DNA of 30,243 nt from CAYGBW01 sp964348185 (GTDB lineage Bacteria; Desulfobacterota; BSN033; WVXP01): NCBI GenBank assembly GCA_964348185.1, contig CAYGBW010000056.1:1-30243 (forward strand), given 5' to 3'. This document shows, in pieces, positions 8,528 through 15,969 of the stretch (its first letter is position 1; each line of letters begins with the position of its first letter). A program made the position numbers and the translations under genes. The notes under the pieces were generated by a model, which saw only the letters and a list, made by a program, of their open reading frames with translations, searched no databases and was not told where the DNA came from.

Positions 8528-8668
8528 ATGCTCCCCTCACGGGGATTACAGAACCTATTTAAGGAGGAGATTCTTCGTCACCGGTTTGTGGAAGTCGGGT
8601 CCGTGACGACTTGCCATGTGGACGATCGGGTGGGTGGTGTGACCTATTCTATGACCTACAGTCTATGA
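8528..8668 (+). CDS. Small ORF with strong ribosome binding site, unrecognised
   Basis: This 46-codon ORF starts at an ATG preceded by AGAGGAGG with 7-base spacing, one of the best ribosome sites in the window. It contains LFKEEILRHRFVEVGSV and ends MTYSL. The first part vaguely resembles the N-terminal helix of QueG-like iron-sulfur proteins (LKEEIxxxAxxLGFxxVG), so it could be a relic of a longer gene; that likeness is weak. It could also be a genuine small protein or leader peptide. Confidence 0.3.
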   Translation: MLPSRGLQNLFKEEILRHRFVEVGSVTTCHVDDRVGGVTYSMTYSL

Positions 8669-8944
8669 TGCGGAAATCAAGGAGGGTGGTTTTTCTTCAG
8701 AGCCCTCTGCCCTGGGTTCTTCCGAAAAGGATAGCACCCGCCCAAGGGGATCCGTTAAGGGCGAGGACGAGGGGATCGGATGCATCGGTTCTGCTCTCAA
8801 TCTGGTTTCCCCATAAGGAGGGACGCTATTGACCAAAGCGAGACTGAACCTCCCGTTCTCGTTTGGAGGCTTTCTCCCTTGAAGTGCCATCGTTCTTCGA
8901 GCCGCCAGAAATCCGAACCGATTGTCCACAGACCGTTTTTCCCG

Positions 8945-8973
8945 TTGACAAAATCGTAATCCTGTTTTATGTT
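8945..8973 (+). promoter_or_regulatory. Sigma-70-type promoter for the histidine kinase operon
   Basis: A perfect -35 TTGACA (8945-8950) is followed by a 17-base spacer and TATGTT (8968-8973) as -10. Transcription would begin near 8980, about 55 bases ahead of the ATG at 9034. This supports choosing 9034 over the upstream TTG at 8863. Confidence 0.55.
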
Positions 8974-9033
8974 AGTCCGCAAATCCTTACAGATTTGTTA
9001 TCGAGGCGTCTGTTCATCGGTTCTGAGGGAGCC

Positions 9034-10539
9034 ATGATGAGGCTTACGATTCCCAAAAGAATGCTCATCGGCAGTTCCATGATCATCTTAATGGTCTTGG
9101 TGGTGAGTGTCTTTTCCATCATCACGATTTACCAACTCAATCAGATCTCCAAGGCCGCGGTCTCCAGAGGTAACACGATCAGGTCTCTGGGAGAGAAACT
9201 TCGGGAACTGGTCTTATCCATGGAAGAGAGCGAAAAGAAACTCGTTCTTCTGAAAAAGGATGAATATAACAAGGTCCTTGAAGAGTCGTCGAGGCAATTC
9301 GCGATGACCCTGGGCCAGTTGAATCATCTGGTAAAGGATCCTCGGATAGCGGATTATGTAGACACAACCAACGGGCTTTTTGGAACGTACAGATACATCG
9401 TTGAGAATGCGCTTTCCAAGGGTGGAGAGGATGGGTTACAGCGGCTTGAGTCACTCGGCCATCTCACTGAGGACATCACCAACGGGATCATCGCTGCAAT
9501 GGATCAGGCCCTGCTGATCAACGAAGAAAACATCGGTGCCAGTCTGTCAAAGCTGGAGGGAAAAGGGGCGATGGCCGGAAGACTCGCCCTACTGATATGT
9601 GGCCTATCGATTCTGATTGGTGTGTTGAGCTATTTCTATTTGAGTCGGACGATCAGCAGACCCGTCCAGTTGCTTGAGAAGGCCACCCATCATGTTTCAC
9701 AGGGGGAGTTTGACCATCAAGTGCCGATTAATTCCCAGGATGAATTTGGTAATCTGGCTCGAAGCTTTAATGAAATGGCGGCGAGACTGAAAGAACTTGA
9801 CGAGCTAAAGTCTGACTTTATCTCCCTGCTTTCCCACGAGCTTCGAACTCCGTTGAGCATCATGAGGGAAGCTGTGAGTCTCTTGAAGGATGAGGTCCTG
9901 GGAGAGGTCACTGAGAAACAGCAGGAATTTCTAATCATTCTCAGTCAAGAGGTTGAGAAGATGATTCAATTCGTAAACGAGCTTCTCGATCTCTCTCGTC
10001 TGGAGGCTGGAGCCTTGCCGATCGAGAAATTCCCGATAGACATGAGAGAGATCATTGACGAGAATATTCGAAAAATCAGACCTCTCTTGCTTGAGAAGAA
10101 GATCGATGCTGAAGTGGCGATTCCCCCCCACCTCCCTCTTGTTGCGGCAGACACGGTCCGGGTCGAGCAGGTCCTGACCAATCTGATCGACAATGCCATT
10201 AAGTTTACGCCCCATGGAGGGAAAATCCGCATTGGTGCGGAGGTCTCAGATGGTGGGGCCATGGGGAACGGGAAGCATGCCCGAGGCGCTAAGGGGAAGA
10301 ACCGGTTCGTTAGGATCATGGTTTCCGATAACGGAGAGGGAATCGGGGATGGGGAAAAGAAGTACATATTTGACAAATTCTATCAGGCCAAGTCGAGCAG
10401 GGGGAAAAATGCAAAGGGGAGTGGTCTGGGGCTCAGTATCTCAAAACGCATTGTGGAAGCCCATGGGGGAAGTATCTGGTTCACCAGTACTACTGAGGAG
10501 GGGACGTCTTTCTATTTTACCCTGCCAATAGGGGGATGA
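9034..10539 (+). CDS. Membrane sensor histidine kinase, GlrK/QseE-like
   Basis: This is a 501-residue inner-membrane sensor kinase. TM1 is at about 9-31, a helical periplasmic sensor at 32-180, TM2 at about 182-203, HAMP at about 204-256, then the HisKA dimerisation domain with phospho-acceptor His268 (SHELRTPLS) and the HATPase_c domain with the N box (LTNLIDNAIKF), G1 (VSDNGEGIG) and G2 (GSGLGLSISKRIVEAHGG). A Gly/Lys/Arg-rich insert (GGAMGNGKHARGAKGKN) interrupts the ATPase domain before G1. GAGGGAG (9025-9031) precedes two adjacent ATGs (9034 and 9037); either may be used. The next two genes are a lipoprotein and a sigma-54 response regulator, the same order as glrK-qseG-glrR in enterobacteria, so its partner is very likely the regulator at 11239. 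Confidence 0.92.
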   Translation: MMRLTIPKRMLIGSSMIILMVLVVSVFSIITIYQLNQISKAAVSRGNTIRSLGEKLRELVLSMEESEKKLVLLKKDEYNKVLEESSRQFAMTLGQLNHLVKDPRIADYVDTTNGLFGTYRYIVENALSKGGEDGLQRLESLGHLTEDITNGIIAAMDQALLINEENIGASLSKLEGKGAMAGRLALLICGLSILIGVLSYFYLSRTISRPVQLLEKATHHVSQGEFDHQVPINSQDEFGNLARSFNEMAARLKELDELKSDFISLLSHELRTPLSIMREAVSLLKDEVLGEVTEKQQEFLIILSQEVEKMIQFVNELLDLSRLEAGALPIEKFPIDMREIIDENIRKIRPLLLEKKIDAEVAIPPHLPLVAADTVRVEQVLTNLIDNAIKFTPHGGKIRIGAEVSDGGAMGNGKHARGAKGKNRFVRIMVSDNGEGIGDGEKKYIFDKFYQAKSSRGKNAKGSGLGLSISKRIVEAHGGSIWFTSTTEEGTSFYFTLPIGG

Positions 10540-10549
10540 GGAGGGTGTA

Positions 10550-11221
10550 ATGGGGGATAAGAGGAAGATAGGGGCTTTTAGCAAGAAGTACCTATCTCTG
10601 TTAGCCAAAACGGCTGTGGTATATGCGGGACTCCTGGTTTTGGGCCAGGGGTGCGCCGAGTTTGAGAAATCAATTCAGGAGAGCCAGAGGGAACGTGAAT
10701 TGAGGCAACAGATGAAATTGGCTGAGGAGGAACTCAGAAGGGGAAATCTCCTTTCCGCTCAAACGCTTCTTGCCTCGGTCGGCAGGGAATCGAAGCGGCT
10801 TTCTCTCCAGGAAAGGGCCCTTTTCTATTCAGGGTTTTCCATCCTCCTCGATAAGACGGACGCGAACAGATGGAAGCGGGCCCAGAGTATTTTCGCGGAG
10901 GTGAACGAGAGATTTCCTGAAGGGGAGTTTAATCAGATCTCCGCCCATTTTGCCGCCGCCCTTTCTGATGTTTTGGCGACCATGAAAGGCCTTCAAAAGG
11001 AAATCGCATCCATGCAGCGGACGATCGATCGGAAGATGTCCCAAACCAGGAAAACGGAGCTAGAACAAGAGAAGCAGCTTTCGACCAAAACAGAAGAAAT
11101 CGCCGCCTTGAAGAACGCGATTCAAAGCAAAAACAAGGAGATCAAAAGTCTCCAACTGAAGATCAAGAAGCTCGAAGAGATTCACAAGGAAATCAAGAAG
11201 AAGCGAAAGGGCTTGAGTTAA
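10550..11221 (+). CDS. Probable QseG/YfhG-like lipoprotein with coiled coil, between kinase and regulator
   Basis: The protein has 223 residues. An N-terminal basic region and hydrophobic stretch (about 18-34) end in LGQGC, a poor lipobox (Gln at -2, Gly at -3), so lipidation at Cys35 is plausible but not assured. Residues about 40-130 are helical and TPR-like (AEEELRRGNLLSAQTLL, FYSGFSILLD). The C-terminal 80 residues form a highly charged coiled coil rich in K/E/Q, ending KKKRKGLS. GAGGAGGG lies just upstream of the ATG, 10 bases after the kinase stop. By position and architecture it resembles QseG, the outer-membrane lipoprotein that tunes the kinase in enterobacteria; sequence identity to QseG is not asserted. 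Confidence 0.75.
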   Translation: MGDKRKIGAFSKKYLSLLAKTAVVYAGLLVLGQGCAEFEKSIQESQRERELRQQMKLAEEELRRGNLLSAQTLLASVGRESKRLSLQERALFYSGFSILLDKTDANRWKRAQSIFAEVNERFPEGEFNQISAHFAAALSDVLATMKGLQKEIASMQRTIDRKMSQTRKTELEQEKQLSTKTEEIAALKNAIQSKNKEIKSLQLKIKKLEEIHKEIKKKRKGLS

Positions 11222-11238
11222 TTTAGGAGGGAGGGTGT

Positions 11239-12621
11239 ATGATACGGGGGCGAATACTGGTTGTTGATGACGATGAAAATGCTCTCCAGGTGATCCGGAC
11301 ACGTCTTCAATCTGAGAACTACAACGTTGATGCGGCCTCTCGTGGCCCAGAGGCCTTGGACAAACTGAGGGAGCGCCAGTATGACGTGATGATTGCGGAC
11401 ATGAGAATGCCCGGAATGAACGGTGTCGAGCTGATGAAAGAAGCTCAGACTATGGATCGAAACGTCCAAACGATCATCCTTACTGCATACGGGACGATCG
11501 ACAGCGCTGTTTGGGCGATGAAAGAAGGGGCCTTCGACTACCTGACCAAACCCTTTGGGGGCAAAGAGCTCCTCTTCCGGGTTGAGCGCGCCCTGGAAAA
11601 GACGAGACTGACGACAGAGGTCAAGGAACTGAGGCAACAGATCGAGGGCAAATACAACTTCAGCGCCTTCTGTGCCAAAAGCCAGAAAATGAGGGCTCTG
11701 CTGAGCGTGCTCGAAAGGGTTATCGAAAGCGATTCAACGGTGTTGGTCGAGGGAGAAAGCGGAACGGGGAAGGAGCTCACAGCCAGAATTATCCACTATG
11801 AAGGACGGAGAAAGGGGCAGAAGTTTGTGCCTGTGGACTGTGGGGCGACTCCTGAGAACCTCCTTGAGAGCGAATTGTTTGGGCACATCAGAGGGGCCTT
11901 CACCAATGCGAATTGGACAAAAAAGGGGCTATTCGAAGTGGCCCATCGGGGGACCATCTTCCTCGACGAGATCGGCAACATCAGTCCCGAGATGCAGACC
12001 CGGCTGCTCAGGGTGCTGCAGGAAGGTGAGATCAAACCGGTAGGGGATATACGGGTCAAAAAGGTAGACTGTCGTGTCATCGGCGCCAGCAACAAGAATC
12101 TGAGAGAAATGGTAAACGCGGGAAGATTTCGGGAGGATCTCTTCTACCGCTTGAGCGTCCTCAACATCGTCATGCCTCCTCTCAGGGAGAGGAAGGAGGA
12201 CATTCCCCTTCTGGCCAATCAGCTCTTGAAGGAGTTCTCCCAAAAGATGGAAAAGCGGATTGTGGCGATTGATCGAGATGTGATGAAGCTCTTTCTGGAA
12301 TACCACTGGCCGGGAAACGTCCGGGAATTGAAAAACGTGATCGAGTCGGCGGTTGTCATGGCAAGAGAAGACCATCTGACTCGCGATGACCTGATTCTCA
12401 CGGACTTCCAGAGGCCTTATGGGGAAGCATTGGACGGCGTAGGCGTCTCCAGGACGACTGTTCTGCGGGAGCATGAGAGGCAGCTCGTTGTGGAGGCGTT
12501 GAAAAAGTGTAACTGGGTTCAGAAAGACGCGGCCGAGATCCTCGGCATCAGTGGGCGCGTCATCAACTACAAGATCAAGACCCTGGGTATCGTCATTCCG
12601 AAAAGACGGACCCTTCAATGA
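11239..12621 (+). CDS. Sigma-54-dependent response regulator, GlrR/NtrC family
   Basis: This 460-residue enhancer-binding protein has three parts. The receiver domain is 1-120: acidic pocket DDD 10-12, phospho-acceptor D54 in MIADMRMPG, T82, K104. The AAA+ sigma-54 interaction domain is about 143-375: Walker A GESGTGKE 172-179, GAFTGA-loop variant GAFTNA 219-224, Walker B FLDE 241-244, arginine-finger region FREDLFYRLSVL. A Fis-type HTH is at about 420-455 (KDAAEILGISGRVINYKIK). The ATG at 11239 has GGAGGGAGGG upstream. It should activate sigma-54 promoters on a signal from the kinase at 9034. Asn in place of the fifth residue of GAFTGA is unusual but also occurs in related regulators. Confidence 0.93.
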   Translation: MIRGRILVVDDDENALQVIRTRLQSENYNVDAASRGPEALDKLRERQYDVMIADMRMPGMNGVELMKEAQTMDRNVQTIILTAYGTIDSAVWAMKEGAFDYLTKPFGGKELLFRVERALEKTRLTTEVKELRQQIEGKYNFSAFCAKSQKMRALLSVLERVIESDSTVLVEGESGTGKELTARIIHYEGRRKGQKFVPVDCGATPENLLESELFGHIRGAFTNANWTKKGLFEVAHRGTIFLDEIGNISPEMQTRLLRVLQEGEIKPVGDIRVKKVDCRVIGASNKNLREMVNAGRFREDLFYRLSVLNIVMPPLRERKEDIPLLANQLLKEFSQKMEKRIVAIDRDVMKLFLEYHWPGNVRELKNVIESAVVMAREDHLTRDDLILTDFQRPYGEALDGVGVSRTTVLREHERQLVVEALKKCNWVQKDAAEILGISGRVINYKIKTLGIVIPKRRTLQ

Positions 12622-12664
12622 GATTCGAAATGGGAGCCCCCTGGAAGCTTCAGAGAGGACGGCG

Positions 12665-13327
12665 GTGCGCGTTGCCAGATCCATCATGACACGGGGGGAA
12701 GAACCGACTCTTTTCACATCGGGGGATCTCCAATTGGAAGGGCTTCTCTGGCGAGGAAACCCGCGCGGAGAGGCCGCTGTCCTGTGCCATCCCCATCCCC
12801 AGTTTGGGGGGGATATGCACAACAACGTGGTCACGACGATGACGACTTTTTTCCAGGAGCAGGGAATCTCAACGCTCCGGTTCAATTTCAGAGGGGCTGG
12901 GATGAGCGAGGGGCGATTCGGAGGGGGAGTCGAAGAGAGGCTCGATGTGGAGGCAGCTATCGATGCCCTTGTCTCTTCCCTGGGGTCCAAATGGATTCAT
13001 GTCTGTGGATATTCGTTCGGCGCCCATGTGGGATCCTACGTGGCTTCGGTGGACGATCGGGTTGACGGGCTTGTCGGTGTGGCTCCCCCCCTCGTCGTCT
13101 ACGATTTTGATTTCCTAAAGGACTGCTCCAAAAGGAAGCTCATTATTGCAGGAGCAGATGACCCGTTCTGTCCACCGGGACGGCTCCGGGACTGGTTCGA
13201 CTCCCTGAAGGAGCCCAAGGCCCTTGAAGTGATTCCCCAGACCGACCACTTCTTCTCGGGGAGAGAGATTTTATTGAAAGAGGCGCTTCGGGCCTCTTTC
13301 TCTTCCATGTCTCAATCAGGGGTTTGA
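12665..13327 (+). CDS. Alpha/beta hydrolase of the short CHPHP/MHNN subgroup
   Basis: This is a cytosolic serine hydrolase with unknown substrate, 220 residues from the GTG at 12665. Catalytic residues: Ser in GYSFGAH, Asp in GADDPFCP and His in QTDHFF. CHPHPQFGGDMHNNVV and LRFNFRGAGMSEG (oxyanion region) are hallmarks of the small hydrolase family related to YfhR/COG2945. The GTG has GAGAGG seven bases upstream; the ATG at 12686 is an alternative giving the more usual N-terminus. The frame is also open into the preceding regulator gene, which I discount. Its 3' end overlaps the convergent kinase gene by 12 bases. Confidence 0.85.
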   Translation: MRVARSIMTRGEEPTLFTSGDLQLEGLLWRGNPRGEAAVLCHPHPQFGGDMHNNVVTTMTTFFQEQGISTLRFNFRGAGMSEGRFGGGVEERLDVEAAIDALVSSLGSKWIHVCGYSFGAHVGSYVASVDDRVDGLVGVAPPLVVYDFDFLKDCSKRKLIIAGADDPFCPPGRLRDWFDSLKEPKALEVIPQTDHFFSGREILLKEALRASFSSMSQSGV

Positions 13328-14203
13328 CGGATTAAGGATGCGATCGACAGACCACCCCATTCGGTACCAGAGGGTACGGAAGGGGTAGCCTCTTAAGTAG
13401 CGGCGCATAGAGAGAATCACGGTCTTGTCGCCCTGCGCGTACGCCCGAAAGAAACGGGCTCTGTCCCCATAACGGATTCGGAGCCCCTGGGCCTTCCACT
13501 TTTCCACGGATCGGTTCAAGCGGAAGATGTTTCTCATTTTCCGTTTTGTCGACAGTCTCTCCGCAATTCGGGAACCGTCCAGATCGATAACGTAAACCTG
13601 CGGACGATTTGGGTTGGCCGTCTGAACCAGGAGGTTTTTCAGGTTGAGATCGCCGTGGTAGACCCCCTGATCGTGCATGAATCGGATTGCTCGACCCGCC
13701 TGACGAGGGATCTCACGCCTCAGGGCACTCTCCTTTTTGGTAGGGGCTTCGCCAAAGCTTGAGAAAACCGAGACAACGTCTCTTGCCTCAGGGATTTCCT
13801 CGGAAATCAGTTCGCCCTGGTAGAAAGGGCCCCACGTGGTGCGACGCAGGGCCGCGACCACCTTCATGGTCGGGATGCCGCGCCTTCTTATCGCCTCAGT
13901 GATGACCATCTCACGGAAGGGCCTCGACCCGAAGAGGAAACGGTTCCCCAGAAGGCGTCGCAGGAGCCCCCCACGGCCGTAGGAACGGATGATGAGCCGG
14001 CGGTCTTCCTCTCCCTGCGGGATGAAAACACGGAGGTCCCTTCTCCCGCCACGGTCCGGGTCGATTTGGGATTTATCGATGATCCCTTCCACATTCTCGA
14101 TTCCCAGCCTCTTGAGCCAGTCGTAGAAATGGGGGTCCACAAGGATCCGGGCTCGCCCCTGCCGGACCAAGGAGAAGCAACTCTTGATGAGCGGTTGAGA
14201 CAT
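13316..14203 (-). CDS. Lipopolysaccharide-kinase (Kdo/WaaP) family protein
   Basis: Members phosphorylate sugars of the LPS inner core (Kdo or heptose) on the cytosolic face before export. The protein has 295 residues with a eukaryotic-like kinase fold. The catalytic loop is VYHGDLNLKNLLV (D185, N190), followed by the metal-binding VIDLDGS (D207), equivalent to HxDxxxxN and DFG. Upstream is a short N-lobe with RRLIIRSYGRGGLLRRLLG. The C-terminus is basic (KRKMRNIFRLNRSVEKW). The ATG follows the stop of the upstream tolC-like gene by one base (TAG-G-ATG), so translation is probably coupled. The exact acceptor sugar cannot be told from sequence. It could be a KdkA-type Kdo kinase. Confidence 0.85.
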   Translation of the reverse strand: MSQPLIKSCFSLVRQGRARILVDPHFYDWLKRLGIENVEGIIDKSQIDPDRGGRRDLRVFIPQGEEDRRLIIRSYGRGGLLRRLLGNRFLFGSRPFREMVITEAIRRRGIPTMKVVAALRRTTWGPFYQGELISEEIPEARDVVSVFSSFGEAPTKKESALRREIPRQAGRAIRFMHDQGVYHGDLNLKNLLVQTANPNRPQVYVIDLDGSRIAERLSTKRKMRNIFRLNRSVEKWKAQGLRIRYGDRARFFRAYAQGDKTVILSMRRYLRGYPFRTLWYRMGWSVDRILNPSNP

Positions 14204-14204
14204 C

Positions 14205-15719
14205 CTACCGACTTTCCAGCATGGTTGGTGTGATGTTGTTTTCTTCCAGGGTGGTCCCCAACCGTTGATGGAGTGTCACCAGGGATTTGTTGTAGTCAAT
14301 GAGGGCCCTCGACTCCCGGCTTCGCGCGAAGGCCAGGTCGATCTGAAAATCCAAGACGTCCTTGGTCGTTGAGATACCCACCTCAAACTTGGCCTGCTCG
14401 GCTTCGAGTTTTTTTTCAGCCAGCCGACGGGCCACCCGGGTCGTCTTGATTCTCCTGAAATCGGTATCCACCTGTCTGACCGCCTCTCTCACCTCGAGGG
14501 AGATGTTTTTTTCGAGATCGGTGAGTCTCAATTCGACTTCCTGTCGTTCCAGCTTGCGGCGAATCAACGCACTTTTTGCAGCCCTGTTCCCCAGGGGGTA
14601 TTCAAAACGGAGGCCGATGCGGAGGTCATAGAAATCCCCATCGAGCTCGTCCAGGGTATCTTCAAAAGACCCAGCGAGGCCGCTGAGTCCTGCACTGGCC
14701 ACCACGTCGAGCCGGGGACGCACTTGGTTTTGAGCCAGTTTCAGGCTGACCAGGCGATTTTCTAGCTCCGTCTTTGTTTGGAGGTAATCGGGTCGGTTCT
14801 TGAGGGCCGTCTCTATCTCCTCGGCAAGGGAGAAGCGGGCTTCAGCGTCCTCAGGCCGATCGATGGGAATGATGGATAGGGGACGCAACGCAACCTCTCC
14901 ATTTGGGTTCAGGAGGGCCTTCAAAAGATCCTCGAGGTCTCCGATCGTGTCTTCGTCCAGAATGACGGCTTCTTCCCTTGCGGCGACCCCTGCCTCAGCC
15001 TCAACGACATCGATCGGGGCAAGCTGGCCAGCCTCCACCTTGGCCCTGTTGATCTCCTCGAGTTCTTTGGCTTGTTGAACGGCCTGTTTACTCACATTGA
15101 GAAGCTCAATGGCAAGGGCAAGGTCCCAGTAGGCCAGTTCTACGGAGGTAACGATATCAATAACCCGTTTTCGGAACTGGAGATCAGAGATGCTTTTGTT
15201 GTTCTTGGCAATGACGATTGGGCCCAGATTGAACTGGCGGCCGAAGTCCTTCAGAAGAGGTTGAACAACCGAAAGGGTGACGTCAGTCTCGACTGAGGGG
15301 TCGAACTGCTGGACCTGGGAGTTGGAACTCAGGCGAAGGGCTTCGCTTCGAACTTCGGCCGTGGCACCGGTGGAGAATCTCTTTTGCAGGCCTGCCGCGA
15401 TATCGAGGGTGTTTTCAAAAGGTTCCGTGGATCCCGTGAGGAAAGGCGCAACTGGACTTTGCTCTCTTGATACGCTCTTGGAAACGTCCGTTGTCACCGT
15501 AGGATCGAAAACCGATTCCTCTGCCTCGACCTCGGTTTCGGCGATCTGCGGTTGGAGCCGTTCGATCTTGATGTCGAGATTGTTAGACAGGGCCAGCAAA
15601 ATCGCCTCCTGGAGGGTGAGCTTGACAACCTGTACCTTCGACTTTCTCTCCTCTGAGTGGCCGACAAATGGGTGGAACATAGTGAGAACAAGCACCAAAC
15701 CGATCATCACGTTTCTCAT
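14205..15719 (-). CDS. TolC-family outer-membrane efflux/secretion protein
   Basis: This 504-residue protein should form the outer-membrane/periplasmic channel of an efflux or type I export system. The start at 15719 is chosen because it gives a signal peptide (MRNVMIGLVLVLTMFHPFVG) and has GAGGAGAG about eight bases upstream; the longer frame to 15869 would prefix about 50 unrelated residues. After VKLTLQEAILLALSNNLDIKI, the usual TolC opening, there are two helical repeats with LxxAEaG-type motifs (EINRAKVEAGQLAPIDVVEA, then AKFEVGISTTKDVLDFQ). Neither a membrane-fusion protein nor an RND/ABC pump lies nearby; the only operon partner is the Kdo-kinase-like gene. Confidence 0.9.
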   Translation of the reverse strand: MRNVMIGLVLVLTMFHPFVGHSEERKSKVQVVKLTLQEAILLALSNNLDIKIERLQPQIAETEVEAEESVFDPTVTTDVSKSVSREQSPVAPFLTGSTEPFENTLDIAAGLQKRFSTGATAEVRSEALRLSSNSQVQQFDPSVETDVTLSVVQPLLKDFGRQFNLGPIVIAKNNKSISDLQFRKRVIDIVTSVELAYWDLALAIELLNVSKQAVQQAKELEEINRAKVEAGQLAPIDVVEAEAGVAAREEAVILDEDTIGDLEDLLKALLNPNGEVALRPLSIIPIDRPEDAEARFSLAEEIETALKNRPDYLQTKTELENRLVSLKLAQNQVRPRLDVVASAGLSGLAGSFEDTLDELDGDFYDLRIGLRFEYPLGNRAAKSALIRRKLERQEVELRLTDLEKNISLEVREAVRQVDTDFRRIKTTRVARRLAEKKLEAEQAKFEVGISTTKDVLDFQIDLAFARSRESRALIDYNKSLVTLHQRLGTTLEENNITPTMLESR

Positions 15720-15759
15720 GGCGAATTCTCTCCTCAATTTGAATGGTATAATGCACTCT

Positions 15760-15788
15760 AGGGTAATGGACGGTCGATTCTTTGTCAA
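15760..15788 (-). promoter_or_regulatory. Weak candidate promoter for the tolC-kinase operon
   Basis: On the minus strand a perfect TTGACA (15788-15783) is followed at 17 bases by TACCCT (15765-15760), only half matching the -10 consensus. It sits about 40 bases ahead of the tolC-like start and back to back with the gatB promoter. Confidence 0.25.
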
Positions 15789-15852
15789 GAAAGAGAGAGG
15801 TGTCCCAGGTCCGTTCAAATCGTTCGATCCCTTTTCCAAATGGATTTGCGCC

Positions 15853-15885
15853 TCGAACAAATCGAACATGTCGAACGATTCAAAC
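15853..15885. repeat. TCGAAC-type short repeat cluster
   Basis: TCGAAC occurs three times within 25 bases, followed by the near-copy TTCAAACG, in the divergent gap between tolC and gatB. The same word family reappears near 21848-21953 and 30008-30084. Confidence 0.5.
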
Positions 15886-15894
15886 GTCCAAGGT

Positions 15895-15923
15895 TTGACA
15901 AACTCTATGGGTTTGGGTTAATA
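15895..15923 (+). promoter_or_regulatory. Sigma-70-type promoter for gatB
   Basis: TTGACA (15895-15900), 17-base spacer, TTAATA (15918-15923) as -10. Predicted start is near 15930, giving a leader of about 40 bases to the gatB ATG at 15970. Confidence 0.5.
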
Positions 15924-15969
15924 GTTTTGGGATCCTGGACAGGGATGCTTTCATACAGGAAGGACCCGA

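Larger units (their letters stand above)
8153..9033. other. Long intergenic/leader region before the two-component operon
   Basis: About 880 bases lie here with no recognised full gene. Contents I can support: a small ORF with strong Shine-Dalgarno at 8528-8668 and a sigma-70-like promoter at 8945-8973. The histidine-kinase frame is open upstream to a TTG at 8863, but the promoter lies inside that stretch, so it is probably non-coding. I see no clear terminator after the phosphohydrolase gene. Confidence 0.55.

Noticed and set aside
8863..9033. N-terminal extension of the histidine kinase from a TTG
   Set aside because: A sigma-70 promoter lies inside it and a Shine-Dalgarno with paired ATGs sits at 9025-9037; TM1 then begins at the normal place.
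11929..12990. Minus-strand ORF of 353 codons
   Set aside because: It is antisense to the sigma-54 regulator and hydrolase genes, which carry clear family motifs; the antisense product has none.
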